Shown: positions 6,200-14,764, counted from the first letter of the stretch. The stretch is 15,459 bases of DNA from CAXBMB01 sp963976695 (GCA_963976695.1 CAXBMB010000082.1:1-15459), one strand, 5' to 3'. A program made the numbers and translations. Notes: a model not told the origin generated them from the sequence alone.

Positions 6200-7716
6200 G
6201 ACCGGGCCTCCGTTGGCTTGACCAGGTTGCGCGAGCCAAACAGCTTGCCGCCGCTCGATCCGGTGGAACAGCCGTTGCCGTCGGTAAAGCCGCATTCGCT
6301 GCGCAGTTCCAGACCGTCCTGCACCTGTTCGCGGTGCGCCGTCGGCACCTTGAAGCGTTCCTCATAGTCGGCGATCGCCATGATTTTATACATTTCCTCG
6401 ATCTGCAACGGCGTCAGACCAACCCGATTGGCAATGCCAAGGTTGACCACGCCGTCGACCGTCTTGGAGCGCATATAGCCGCGCATCGCCAGCATCCGTT
6501 CCAGGGCTGAAATCACCGGGGCTTCATCGCCGGCGGTCAGCATGTTGGCCAGGTAACGCACCGGGATCCGCAGCGAACGGACGTCCGGCATCTCCTGGTC
6601 AACGCCAATCTTTCCGGCTTCGGCCGCATTCTGAATCGGGCTCAAGGGCGGAATGTACCAGACCATCGGAAGGGTGCGGTATTCGGGATGCAGCGGGAAG
6701 GCGATCTTCCACTCCATCGCCATCTTCCAGATCGGGCTCTCCTGAGCCGACTTGATCCAATCCTCGGGAATGCCGCTTTCGCGCGCCGCCTTGATCACTT
6801 CGGGATCGTTGGGGTCGAGGAAGACATCGAGCTGCGCATCATAGAGCTTCTGTTCGTCTTCCACGCTGGCGGCCTGCTGGATCTTATCCGCATCATAGAG
6901 CATCACGCCCAGATAGCGGATCCGTCCGACGCAGGTTTCCGAACAGACGGTCGGCAGACCGCTTTCGATGCGCGGATAGCAGAAGGTGCATTTCTCCGAT
7001 TTGCCACTTTCCCAGTTGTAGTAAATCTTCTTGTAGGGGCAGCCGGAAATGCACATGCGCCAGCCGCGGCACTTTTCCTGATCGATCAGAACAATGCCGT
7101 CTTCCTCGCGCTTGTAGATGGCGCCCGAGGGGCAGGCGGCGACGCAGGTCGGGTTCAGGCAATGCTCGCACAGACGCGGCAGATACATCATGAAGGTATT
7201 TTCATACGCCCCATAGATCTCTTTCTGAACGCCTTCGAAGTTGTAGTCCTTTGAGCGTTTTTCGAACTCGCCACCGAGAATTTCTTCCCAGTTGGGGCCC
7301 CACTCGATCTTCTCCATGCGCTGGCCGGAAATCTTGGAACGGGGGCGCGCCGTTGGGAAGGCCTCCATTTCCGGTGCCGATTTCAGGTGATCGTAGTCAA
7401 AGTCGAACGGCTCATAGAAATCGTCGATTTCCGGCAGGTCCGGGTTGCCGAAGATGTTGGACAAAATTCGCCATTTTGCCCCCTGCTTGGGTTGCAGCTT
7501 GCCGGATTTCGTCCGGATCCAGCCACCGTTCCAGCGTTTCTGGTTCTCCCAATCCTTGGGGTAACCGATGCCGGGTTTGGTTTCCACATTGTTGAACCAG
7601 GCGTATTCGACGCCGTCGCGGCTGGTCCAGACGTTTTTACAGGTGACCGAGCAGGTGTGGCACCCGATACATTTGTCGAGGTTCAGAACCTTACCGATTT
7701 GTGCGCGAACTCTCAT
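6196..7716 (-). CDS. narH: Respiratory nitrate reductase beta subunit, iron-sulfur protein
   Basis: The 506-residue electron-transfer subunit (E. coli NarH 512 aa) sits on the cytoplasmic face between NarI and NarG. Four cysteine clusters are complete: Cys16/19/22/26; Cys183/186/191/195; Cys216/222/226 with Trp219 (CRGWRMC) replacing a cysteine, the mark of the [3Fe-4S] centre; and Cys243/246/258/262. These coordinate three [4Fe-4S] and one [3Fe-4S] cluster, at positions one residue or less away from those in E. coli. ATG 7716 overlaps the narG stop in ATGA, with GGAGG (7728-7724) 7 bases upstream. The C-terminal GGKLFGSRNLVKPTEARS tail is a lineage-specific end. Confidence 0.98.
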   Translation of the reverse strand: MRVRAQIGKVLNLDKCIGCHTCSVTCKNVWTSRDGVEYAWFNNVETKPGIGYPKDWENQKRWNGGWIRTKSGKLQPKQGAKWRILSNIFGNPDLPEIDDFYEPFDFDYDHLKSAPEMEAFPTARPRSKISGQRMEKIEWGPNWEEILGGEFEKRSKDYNFEGVQKEIYGAYENTFMMYLPRLCEHCLNPTCVAACPSGAIYKREEDGIVLIDQEKCRGWRMCISGCPYKKIYYNWESGKSEKCTFCYPRIESGLPTVCSETCVGRIRYLGVMLYDADKIQQAASVEDEQKLYDAQLDVFLDPNDPEVIKAARESGIPEDWIKSAQESPIWKMAMEWKIAFPLHPEYRTLPMVWYIPPLSPIQNAAEAGKIGVDQEMPDVRSLRIPVRYLANMLTAGDEAPVISALERMLAMRGYMRSKTVDGVVNLGIANRVGLTPLQIEEMYKIMAIADYEERFKVPTAHREQVQDGLELRSECGFTDGNGCSTGSSGGKLFGSRNLVKPTEARS

Positions 7717-10700
7717 TGTGCAGCCTCCACTTGCGCCGGCCGGTCAAGCCAGTCGACCTTTGTCATCTTACGAACGATCACAAACTCATCGCGGTTCGAC
7801 CCGACGGTGCCGTAGTAGTTGAACCCATAGGATTGCTGGGCATAGCCGCCAATCATGTGGGTTGGTTTAATTGTCGCGCGGGTGACCGAGTTGTGGATGC
7901 CGCCGCGTTTACCGGTTTGTTCGGACCCAGGGGTGTTCACGATCTTTTCCTGGGCGTGGTACATGAACAGGGTGCCGTCCTTGATGCGCTGGGAAACAAC
8001 CGCGCGGGCGGTCAGGGCGCCGTTGGTGTTGTAGACCTCGACCCAGTCGTTATCGACGATCCCGGCGGTCTTGGCGTCGACTTCCGACAGCCAGACACAA
8101 GGCCCGCCGCGGTTGAGCGTCAGCATCAAGAGGTTGTCCGAGTAGGTTGAGTGGATTCCCCATTTCTGATGCGGCGTGATGAAGTTGAGCACCACATGCC
8201 GCTCGCTGTTTCGCATCGAGGCGTTGACGTCCTTGGTGATGGTCTTCATGTCGACTGGCGGCCGATAGGTGCAGAACCCCTCACCGAAGGCGCGCATCCA
8301 CAGATGGTCCTGATAGAGCTGTTGCCGGCCGGTCAAGGTCCGCCAGGGGATCAGTTCATGCACGTTGGTGTAGCCGGCGTTGTAGCAGACTTCCTCGCTT
8401 TCGATGCCTGACCAGGTCGGCGAACTGATGATCTTGCGCGGCTGGGCGGCAATGTCGCGGAAGCGGATCTTTTCGTCCTCTTTCGCGCGCGCCAGATGGG
8501 CGTGCTCGCGGCCCGTGGCTTTGGAGAGCTGGTCCCAGGCTTTGACCGCCACCTCGCCGTTGGTTTCCGGCGCCAGCATCAGGATCATCTCGGCGGCGTC
8601 GATGGCGGTGTCGAGCTTGGCCAGACCCTTGGTCGGGCCTTCCTCGGTCACCACGCCGTTGAGGTCGCGTAGATGATCGACCTCGACTTCGGTGTTCCAG
8701 GCAATGCCCTTGCCGCCGTTGCCGATCTTCTCCAACAGCGGACCGATCGAGGTGAAGCGCTTATAGAGCTCCGGATAGTTCCGCTCGACGGCGATAAAGT
8801 TCGGCGCAGTCTTGCCGGGAATCAACTCGCACTCGCCCTTTTTCCAATCGCGCACCTGATCCTGCGCGATCTCGGCAGGGGTGTCGTGCAGGGTCGGCAG
8901 GGAAACGATGTCGGTCTCGATGTCGAGATACCCCGGCACAACTTCGGAGAACTTCTTGGCGATCGACTTGAAGATTTCCCAGTCCGACTTGCTTTGATAG
9001 GCCGGATCGACCGCCGCCTGCAGCGGATGAATGAAGGGGTGCATGTCCGAGGTGTTGAGATCGTCCTTTTCATACCAACTCGCGGTCGGCAGCACGATGT
9101 CGGAGTAAACCGCGGTGGTGGACATGCGGAAGTCAATGGTCACCAGCAGGTCCAGCTTGCCTTGCGGGGCTTCCTCGTGCCACGTCGCCTCAATCGGCTT
9201 TTGCCGGCCTTCCTCGCCCAGATCCTTGCCCAGGACCCCATGATCGGTGCCCAAGAGATGCTTCAGAAAGTACTCATGTCCCTTGCCGCTCGAGCCCAAC
9301 AGGTTGGAGCGCCAAACGAACAGGTTGCGCGGCCAGTTTTGCGGGGCGTCCGGATCTTCGCAAGACATTTGCAAGTCGCCGGACTTGAGCTGCGCGGCCA
9401 CATAGTCGGGGATCTTCTTTTTGGCTTTCTTCGCGGCCTTGGCCACTTCCAGCGGATTGGTCTTCAGCGCCGGCGCGGACGGTAGCCAGCCCATGCGCTC
9501 GGCGCGGATGTTGAAGTCGATCAGGTTGGCGTCCTTCCAGTCGCCCGCCGGGGCGGTGGGCGACAGAATTTCGTCCGACTGCAGGGTTTCATAGCGCCAC
9601 TGATCGGTGTGCGCGTACCAGGCCGAGGTGGAGTTCATGTGGCGCGGCGGACGGGCCCAGTCGAGCGCGAAGGCCAGCGGTTGCCAGCCGGTTTGCGGGC
9701 GCAGTTTTTCCTGGCCGACATAGTGGCTCCAGCCCCCACCCGATTTGCCGACGCAGCCGCACATCACCAGCATGTTGATGATGCCGCGGTAGTTCATGTC
9801 CATGTGGTACCAGTGGTTCAGACCGGCTCCGAGAATCACCATCGACTTGCCGTCGGTCTTTTCCGCGTTCAACGCGAATTCGCGGGCGACCGTGATGATT
9901 TTGTCCCGGGATACCCCGGTGATCTTTTCGGCCCAGGCCGGGGTGAAGGGCAGGTCGTCGTCGTAGTCTTTGGACACCCATTCGCCGCCCAGTCCCCGGT
10001 CAAGGCCATAGTTGGCGCAGAACAGGTCATAGACCGTGGCCACGCACGCCTCGCCGTCGGCCAGCTTGATCTTCTTCACCGGCACGTTGCGGGTCAGGAC
10101 GTCGGGATGGTCGCACTTGATGAAATGCTCGCTGGCGGCGCCGCCGAAATAGGGGAAGTCAACACCGCGCACCTCGTCGTGGTTCTCCTCCAGGATCAGC
10201 GACAGGCGCAGCTCGGTCTCGGCATTGCTGGCCTTTTCCTCCAGATTCCAGAGCCCTTCCTCGCCCCAGCGGAAACCGACCGAGCCATTGGGCACAACCG
10301 GATCGCCGGATTTTTGATCTAGCGCGACGGTCTTCCATTCCGGGTTGTTGCTTTCGCCCAGCTTCTTGTCGAAGTCATCGGCGCGCAGCAAGCGCCCCGG
10401 CACCAGCTTGCCGTCCTGCTCGTCCAGCCGCACCAGCATGGGCATGTCGGAGAACTTGCGGGCGTATTCTTCGAAATATTCGACCTGCCGATCGAGGTGG
10501 AATTCGCGCAGGATCACATGGCCCATGGCCATCGACAAAGCCGAGTCGGTGCCGGCCTTGGGCGCCAGCCAGATGTCGCCAAACTTGGCGGCCTCGGAAT
10601 AGTCCGGCGAAATAACCGCCGACTTCGTGCCGCGATAGCGCGCCTCGGTATAGAAATGGGCATCGGGTGTGCGGGTCTGGGGAACGTTCGACCCCCACAG

Positions 10701-11453
10701 CAGCAGGAAGCTGGCGTTGAACCAGTCGGCCGACTCCGGCACGTCGGTCTGCTCGCCCCAAGTCATCGGCGAGGCCGGCGGCAGATCGCAATACCAGTCG
10801 TAGAAGCTCATGCAGGTGCCGCCCAGCAGCGACAGATAGCGCGAGCCGGCGGCATAGGACACCATCGACATGGCTGGGATCGGCGAAAAACCGAACACCC
10901 GGTCAGGGCCATAGGTCTTGGCGGTGTAGGCGTTGGCGGCCGCGATAATTTCGGTTGCCTCGTCCCACTCGGCGCGCACAAAGCCCCCTTTGCCGCGGGT
11001 GGTGGTGTAGTCAGCCCGCAGAATCGGATCCTGCTGTAGTTTCGTCCAGGCTTCAATCGGCGAATTGCTGGCGCGCATCCGGCGATAGCTCTTCAGCAGG
11101 CGCGCGCGGATCAGCGGGGTTTTCACCCGATTGGCGGAATAGAGATACCAGCTGTAGGAGGCGCCGCGGGCACAGCCGCGCGGCTCGTGATTGGGCATCC
11201 CGGCGCGGGTGCGCGGGTAGTCGGTCTGCTGGGTTTCCCAGGTGACGATGCCGGACTTTACGTAGATCTTCCAGCTGCAGGAACCGGTGCAGTTCACACC
11301 GTGTGTCGAGCGGACGATCTTGTCGTGGCGCCATCGACGTCGGTAGGTGTTTTCCCAGTCGCGATTGTCATTCGTGGTGTTGCCGTGACCGTCCGCAAAG
11401 GTTCCGACGCTGTTGCTTCTGAAGAAATTTAGGCGGTCCAATAGATGGCTCAT
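7713..11453 (-). CDS. narG: Respiratory nitrate reductase alpha subunit, molybdenum catalytic subunit
   Basis: The 1246-residue catalytic subunit (E. coli NarG 1247 aa) reduces nitrate to nitrite at a Mo-bisMGD centre in the cytoplasm. The N-terminal FS0 iron-sulfur ligands are complete: His51, Cys55, Cys59 (STHGVNCTGSCSWK) and Cys94 (PRGCARG). Asp223 in FYDWYCDLPPASP is in the position of the Mo-ligating aspartate that distinguishes NarG from periplasmic Nap enzymes. Further landmarks are WGSNVPQTRTPDAHF, GAGLNHWYHMDMNYRG, RNLFVWRSNLLGSSGKGHE, WYEKDDLNTSDMHPFIHP and the C-terminal YGTVGSNRDEF. There is no Tat signal with cleavage motif, as expected for the membrane-anchored cytoplasmic type. 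ATG 11453 is chosen because GGAG (11464-11461) lies 7 bases before and MSHLLDR matches homologues; an in-frame TTG at 11471 is less likely. Confidence 0.98.
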   Translation of the reverse strand: MSHLLDRLNFFRSNSVGTFADGHGNTTNDNRDWENTYRRRWRHDKIVRSTHGVNCTGSCSWKIYVKSGIVTWETQQTDYPRTRAGMPNHEPRGCARGASYSWYLYSANRVKTPLIRARLLKSYRRMRASNSPIEAWTKLQQDPILRADYTTTRGKGGFVRAEWDEATEIIAAANAYTAKTYGPDRVFGFSPIPAMSMVSYAAGSRYLSLLGGTCMSFYDWYCDLPPASPMTWGEQTDVPESADWFNASFLLLWGSNVPQTRTPDAHFYTEARYRGTKSAVISPDYSEAAKFGDIWLAPKAGTDSALSMAMGHVILREFHLDRQVEYFEEYARKFSDMPMLVRLDEQDGKLVPGRLLRADDFDKKLGESNNPEWKTVALDQKSGDPVVPNGSVGFRWGEEGLWNLEEKASNAETELRLSLILEENHDEVRGVDFPYFGGAASEHFIKCDHPDVLTRNVPVKKIKLADGEACVATVYDLFCANYGLDRGLGGEWVSKDYDDDLPFTPAWAEKITGVSRDKIITVAREFALNAEKTDGKSMVILGAGLNHWYHMDMNYRGIINMLVMCGCVGKSGGGWSHYVGQEKLRPQTGWQPLAFALDWARPPRHMNSTSAWYAHTDQWRYETLQSDEILSPTAPAGDWKDANLIDFNIRAERMGWLPSAPALKTNPLEVAKAAKKAKKKIPDYVAAQLKSGDLQMSCEDPDAPQNWPRNLFVWRSNLLGSSGKGHEYFLKHLLGTDHGVLGKDLGEEGRQKPIEATWHEEAPQGKLDLLVTIDFRMSTTAVYSDIVLPTASWYEKDDLNTSDMHPFIHPLQAAVDPAYQSKSDWEIFKSIAKKFSEVVPGYLDIETDIVSLPTLHDTPAEIAQDQVRDWKKGECELIPGKTAPNFIAVERNYPELYKRFTSIGPLLEKIGNGGKGIAWNTEVEVDHLRDLNGVVTEEGPTKGLAKLDTAIDAAEMILMLAPETNGEVAVKAWDQLSKATGREHAHLARAKEDEKIRFRDIAAQPRKIISSPTWSGIESEEVCYNAGYTNVHELIPWRTLTGRQQLYQDHLWMRAFGEGFCTYRPPVDMKTITKDVNASMRNSERHVVLNFITPHQKWGIHSTYSDNLLMLTLNRGGPCVWLSEVDAKTAGIVDNDWVEVYNTNGALTARAVVSQRIKDGTLFMYHAQEKIVNTPGSEQTGKRGGIHNSVTRATIKPTHMIGGYAQQSYGFNYYGTVGSNRDEFVIVRKMTKVDWLDRPAQVEAAQ

Positions 11454-11460
11454 ACTCGGT

Positions 11461-11464
11461 CTCC
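11461..11464 (-). promoter_or_regulatory. Ribosome site that fixes the narG start
   Basis: GGAG (11464-11461) stands 7 bases before ATG 11453. The in-frame TTG at 11471 lies upstream of this site and would add six residues (MKRRPS) not seen in homologues, so the ATG is preferred. Confidence 0.75.
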
Positions 11465-11476
11465 GTTTCAAGGGAA

Positions 11477-11502
11477 CCCCGGCGCGGGGGGACGCGCCGG
11501 GG
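11477..11502 (-). other. 10-bp GC hairpin in the narK2-narG gap
   Basis: CCCCGGCGCG and CGCGCCGGGG form a perfect 10-bp stem around a 6-base loop, inside the 67-base space between the narK2 stop and the narG start. No T-run follows on the minus strand (TTCCCTTG comes next), so it is unlikely to stop all transcription; an RNA processing, stability or partial attenuation element between transporter and reductase cistrons is more plausible. Confidence 0.6.
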
Positions 11503-11520
11503 TGTATTTCCTGTCAATAA

Positions 11521-13128
11521 TTATGGATTTTTTACGTAGGCGCTGGGGCGCAGGTAGAACCACCAGTTGATCACGATGCACAGGCCGTAGAAGATGGCCA
11601 GACCGTAGAAGGCGTACTCCGGCGTCCCAAGGCCGAACTGCTCACCGATCACTTTCGGAATGATGAAGGCGCCATAGGCGGCAACCGCGGAGGTCCAGCC
11701 CAACACCGGCCCGGCCTGCTCCTTGTTGAACACCACGGCGATGGTTCGGAAGGTTGACCCATTGCCGATCCCCGTGGCGGCGAACAGCACCAGGAACAGG
11801 CTCATGAAGGGATAAAAATACTGTTCCGGGGTGGCCGAGGTGTAGGCCTTTTGAAGGATCAGCCCGATCCCCACCGCCGATAGCACCATGACGAAGGAAA
11901 TAATCTGGGTGACCTTCGCGCCCCCGAGTTTGTCGGCGATCACACCGCCGATCGGACGGATCAAGGCGCCGATGAACGGGCCCATCCAGGCGAACATCAG
12001 GGCCGAGGGACCGTTGGGGTTGATGACGTTATGGGTTACATCGCCGTCGATATAAAGGTGTTGAAAACCAAAGATCACTTTGATCGCCAGGGCGAAGGCG
12101 GCGGAATAGCCGATGAACGACCCGAAGGTCATGGTGTAGATGATGGTCATCGCCCAGGTATGCTTGTTGCCGAAGATCTGGTACTGGCGGGTCAGATTCT
12201 GCCCCACCTGGCCGGGGATCAGCTTGAGCAGGAACACCGTCAAGGCGATGACCAGGGGCAAGACGAGCCATTTGGAGACATTAAAGCCGGACCCACCGAC
12301 GTTGGCGGGCAACATCAGCCACAGCCCAAAGGCGGCGGTGATAAAGCCAATGATCAGCATGAAGGAGATGATTCCGAAGGCCCCAAAGGGACTCGGAATT
12401 TTCGGGGAAACATGCTCATCGCGAATGTTGTTCATGCCGAACCAACCGGCAAAGGCCAGTGGGATCAGGGCCAGCAGCCAGACATAGCCGGCGTTCTGGA
12501 TGTAGGTTTCCGTGCCGGCGGGGATCTTTCCGATCAGCGTGCCCGAGGTGTTCTGCAAGGTCATGGAGTCGCCGCCGAACAGACCGAAGGTCATCACCAG
12601 TGGGATGACGATCTGCATGGTGGTGACGCCAAAGTTGCCAAGTCCGGCGTTCATCCCCAGGGCATAGCCCTGCACCCGCTTGGGGAAGAAAAAGCTGATG
12701 TTGGACATCGAGGAGGCAAAGTTGCCGCCGCCGATGCCTGACAGAAACGCCAGCACCTGAAACTGCCAGAGCGGCGTGTTCGGGTTTTGCAGCGCGTAGC
12801 CGGTTCCAAGCGCCGGGATTATCAGCAACAGGGTGGTGAAAAAGATCGTGTTGCGCCCGCCGGCGATGCGGATAAAGAAAGTCGAGGGGATGCGGAGCGT
12901 TGCCCCGGTCAGACCGGCAATCGCCGCCAGTGTGAACAGCTCGGATTTCGGAAAGGGAAATCCAAGGTTGAGCATCTGAACGGTGATGATGCCCCAGTAC
13001 AGCCAGACGCCAAAGCCGACCAGCAGAGAGGGAATCGAGATCCACAGGTTTCTTGTGGCGACGGACTTACTGGTCGAAGCCCAGTGCGTCTCGTTTTCAA
13101 CATCCCAGTTTTTTAGATCTTGTCCCAA
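11521..13128 (-). CDS. narK2: NarK2-type nitrate/nitrite transporter (NNP family, MFS) with an enlarged central region
   Basis: A 535-residue inner-membrane transporter of the E. coli NarK/NarU type, expected to exchange nitrate for nitrite. Nitrate signatures are clear: GGGNFASSMSNISFFFPKRV (133-152) with GMNAGLGNFGV, and FAATGIGNGSTFRTIAVVF in the C-terminal half. Arg79 (TLRIPS) and Arg391 (GALIRPIGG) match the two substrate-binding arginines of E. coli NarK (Arg89, Arg305). It is about 70 residues longer than E. coli NarK (463 aa): residues about 240-322 between helices 6 and 7 hold two additional hydrophobic stretches (about 252-275 and 286-303), suggesting a 14-helix topology. Another small insert is near 355-375. 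The start is TTG at 13128, with AAAGGAGA 7 bases upstream. Functional direction is inferred from family. Confidence 0.93.
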   Translation of the reverse strand: MGQDLKNWDVENETHWASTSKSVATRNLWISIPSLLVGFGVWLYWGIITVQMLNLGFPFPKSELFTLAAIAGLTGATLRIPSTFFIRIAGGRNTIFFTTLLLIIPALGTGYALQNPNTPLWQFQVLAFLSGIGGGNFASSMSNISFFFPKRVQGYALGMNAGLGNFGVTTMQIVIPLVMTFGLFGGDSMTLQNTSGTLIGKIPAGTETYIQNAGYVWLLALIPLAFAGWFGMNNIRDEHVSPKIPSPFGAFGIISFMLIIGFITAAFGLWLMLPANVGGSGFNVSKWLVLPLVIALTVFLLKLIPGQVGQNLTRQYQIFGNKHTWAMTIIYTMTFGSFIGYSAAFALAIKVIFGFQHLYIDGDVTHNVINPNGPSALMFAWMGPFIGALIRPIGGVIADKLGGAKVTQIISFVMVLSAVGIGLILQKAYTSATPEQYFYPFMSLFLVLFAATGIGNGSTFRTIAVVFNKEQAGPVLGWTSAVAAYGAFIIPKVIGEQFGLGTPEYAFYGLAIFYGLCIVINWWFYLRPSAYVKNP

Positions 13129-13134
13129 GGGTTC

Positions 13135-13142
13135 TCTCCTTT
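13135..13142 (-). promoter_or_regulatory. Strong ribosome site supporting a TTG start for narK2
   Basis: AAAGGAGA (13142-13135) stands 6-7 bases before TTG 13128. No ATG or GTG occurs in frame near it, and the next methionine is about residue 52, inside the first transmembrane helix. The rare TTG codon may lower transporter yield relative to its neighbours. Confidence 0.8.
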
Positions 13143-13159
13143 AGGGATAGGTTTGGATG

Positions 13160-13174
13160 GGCCGCGGCGCGGCC
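13160..13174 (-). other. GC stem-loop in the narK1-narK2 gap
   Basis: GGCCGC and GCGGCC form a 6-bp perfect stem with a 3-base loop, in the 63-base space between the narK1 stop (13192) and the narK2 start. No T-run follows in the direction of transcription. As with the hairpin before narG, a role in message processing or stability is a guess. Confidence 0.4.
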
Positions 13175-13191
13175 TGCTTTCCATGTTTTTT

Positions 13192-14532
13192 TTAGTACTT
13201 CGGCTCTGGATGGGGCGCATCGGGAACGTCGGACAGGTCGGTATCCGCGATAATCTCGGGAAACCGGGCGCGTTCCATCTTGCGAATCGCCAGGTGCATC
13301 CAGATGGTGCTGACGCCAACGATCAGGAACATCAGCATGAAGACGCTCGACCAAACCTGATACGCGTCCAGCAGGATGCCGAAGGCGATCGGCAGCACGA
13401 AGCCGCCCAGGCCGCCGATCATGCCGACAAGACCGCCGACGGAGCCGACGTGGTGCGGGTAATAGACCGGAATGTGCTTGTAGACGGCGGCCTTCCCGAG
13501 GCTCATCACAAAACCCAAAATCACGGTCAGGATGACAAAGAGATACAGCGGGATGCCAAAGCTGAATTTAATCAGATTGGGGGTGCCGTCGGCGTTGGGA
13601 ATGCCCTCGACGATGTAGCTTGTCTGCGGGTAGCTCATCACAAACAGCACGACCAGGGAGACAACAAAGGTCAGGTACATGACGAAGCGGGCGCCCCAGA
13701 CGTCCGACATCCAACCGCCCAGCGCGCGGAAAACCGATCCGGGCAGGGAGTAGAGCCCGGCAAACACGCCGGCCGTGGCCAAGGAGACCCCATAGGCGCC
13801 GACGTAATAGCGCGGCAAGAAGGAGGCGAAAGCCACAAAGGCGCCGAACACGAAAAAGTAGTAGGTGGCAAAGCGCCAAACCTGGATGTTTTTCAGCGGC
13901 TCAAGCTGCAGGGCCGCGGAAACCGGCTTCTTCCCGGAACGGCGCTGCTGCTCAATAACCGGGTCAGGTTTTGCGAAAATGTAAAAGGCAACCGCCATGA
14001 CAGCGAGGACCACCGCGTAGATCCGGGCGGTATCTTCCCAGCCAACCGCGATAACCAGAAAGGGGGCGGCGAAGTTGGTCACCGCCGCGCCGACGTTGCC
14101 GGCGCCGAAAATACCGAGGGCGGTTCCCTGACGGCTGGCCTCAAACCAGCGGGAAACGTAAGCGATGCCAATGATGAACGACCCGCCGGCAAGCCCCAGG
14201 CCAAGGGCGACAATCAGGAAGACTTCGTAGGTTTGAACCGATGCCAGCAGCCAGACCGACACCGCGGTAATCAGCATCTGGATCGGCAGCATCAAACGGC
14301 CGCCAAATTGGTCCGTCCAGACGCCTAAAAAAATCCGACTCAGAGAGCCGGTTAAAACGGGGGTGGCCAGCAGTAGGCCGAATTGGGTTTCTGAAAGGCC
14401 GAGCTCCTGTTTGATTTTCACGCCAATGATCGAAAAGATCGTCCAAACGGCAAAGCAAACGGTGAAAGCCAGGGTGCTCAGTCCAAGCGCTCGATACTGG
14501 TCACTCTGACGTACCCCATCCAGATCGTGCAT
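13192..14532 (-). CDS. narK1: NarK1-type nitrate transporter (NNP family, MFS)
   Basis: A 446-residue, 12-helix MFS transporter of the type I NarK/NasA group, which in Paracoccus and Pseudomonas imports nitrate, probably with protons, to start respiration. Signatures: GLGLAGGSFIIGIAYVSRWF (111-130) followed by QGTALGIFGAGNVGAA; Arg66 in TGSLSRIFLG and Arg269 in SVFRALGGW occupy the substrate-binding arginine positions of helices 2 and 8; LGKAAVYKHIPVYYPHHVGS and GLVGMIGGLGGF mark the second nitrate signature. ATG 14532 is chosen because AAGGAG (14546-14541) lies 8 bases upstream; a longer reading to ATG 14580 adds a polar lysine-rich stretch with no ribosome site. It is the first gene of the nar operon and faces the divergent regulator. 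Confidence 0.94.
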   Translation of the reverse strand: MHDLDGVRQSDQYRALGLSTLAFTVCFAVWTIFSIIGVKIKQELGLSETQFGLLLATPVLTGSLSRIFLGVWTDQFGGRLMLPIQMLITAVSVWLLASVQTYEVFLIVALGLGLAGGSFIIGIAYVSRWFEASRQGTALGIFGAGNVGAAVTNFAAPFLVIAVGWEDTARIYAVVLAVMAVAFYIFAKPDPVIEQQRRSGKKPVSAALQLEPLKNIQVWRFATYYFFVFGAFVAFASFLPRYYVGAYGVSLATAGVFAGLYSLPGSVFRALGGWMSDVWGARFVMYLTFVVSLVVLFVMSYPQTSYIVEGIPNADGTPNLIKFSFGIPLYLFVILTVILGFVMSLGKAAVYKHIPVYYPHHVGSVGGLVGMIGGLGGFVLPIAFGILLDAYQVWSSVFMLMFLIVGVSTIWMHLAIRKMERARFPEIIADTDLSDVPDAPHPEPKY

Positions 14533-14600
14533 CACCTTTTCTCCTTCATGCTTTTTGTTCTTTTCAGCATTGGGCGCCATTTGATCAAATCCGGCTGGGA

Positions 14601-14626
14601 AGCGATTTGTTTCAAATCAAATCGCT
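14601..14626 (-). other. 9-bp inverted repeat in the narK1 leader
   Basis: AGCGATTTG (14601-14609) and CAAATCGCT (14618-14626) are perfect inverted copies with an 8-base spacer, about 70 bases before the narK1 start and well downstream of any likely start site. A 12-bp palindrome ATTTGATCAAAT (14579-14590) lies closer to the gene. They could form RNA hairpins in the long 5' leader or bind a regulator; neither has the 4-base spacing of an FNR box. Confidence 0.45.
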
Positions 14627-14721
14627 GGAAAAATCGTGAAAACTTGCAAAGAATTAATCAAAATGTGCGAAAAACAAGGCGAAATAGATTTTTGTCATCA
14701 ATCGGAATCGCACCCGTCAAA

Positions 14722-14747
14722 GTTTTATTCACGGGCGCTTAATTATA
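14722..14747 (-). promoter_or_regulatory. Candidate -10 elements of the narK1-narGHJI operon promoter
   Basis: Two options exist on the minus strand. A perfect TATAAT (14747-14742) would start transcription near 14735 and place the box at 14773-14786 near -44.5, but it would leave the other box across the promoter core. TAAAAC (14727-14722), a 4/6 match, would start near 14715 and place the box at 14751-14764 near -42.5 and the second near -64.5, close to the usual -41.5 of FNR-activated promoters. Neither has a good -35 element, consistent with dependence on an activator. Confidence 0.5.
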
Positions 14748-14750
14748 GTG

Positions 14751-14764
14751 TTGACAAATATCAA
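14751..14764. promoter_or_regulatory. FNR/NarR-type binding site, upstream copy
   Basis: TTGAC-AAAT-ATCAA matches the TTGAT-N4-ATCAA consensus of FNR, DNR and NarR at 9 of 10 half-site bases. Its centre (14757.5) is exactly 22 bp, two helical turns, from the next box, so two dimers would sit on the same face of the DNA. It overlaps the -35 element of the regulator's own promoter. Confidence 0.65.

Noticed and set aside
6200..6295. Upstream extension of narJ by 32 codons
   Set aside because: The extra residues are an out-of-frame reading of narH; GTG 6199 has a good ribosome site and the usual GTGA overlap.
8673..9485. 270-codon plus-strand open frame antisense to narG
   Set aside because: Lies wholly within narG, whose protein is conserved from end to end; the antisense product has no recognisable motifs.
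13120..14328. 402-codon plus-strand open frame antisense to narK1
   Set aside because: Long only because of the GC-rich codon pattern of the real gene; the product is hydrophilic, His/Asp/Gln-rich and resembles a reverse-strand shadow of membrane helices.
14533..14580. Upstream ATG start for narK1 at 14580
   Set aside because: No ribosome site precedes it, it adds an atypical lysine-rich stretch, and the true AAGGAG site would lie inside the coding sequence.
14579..14590. ATTTGATCAAAT as a third FNR box
   Set aside because: It has the half-site letters but not the 4-base spacer, so a normal FNR dimer would not fit.
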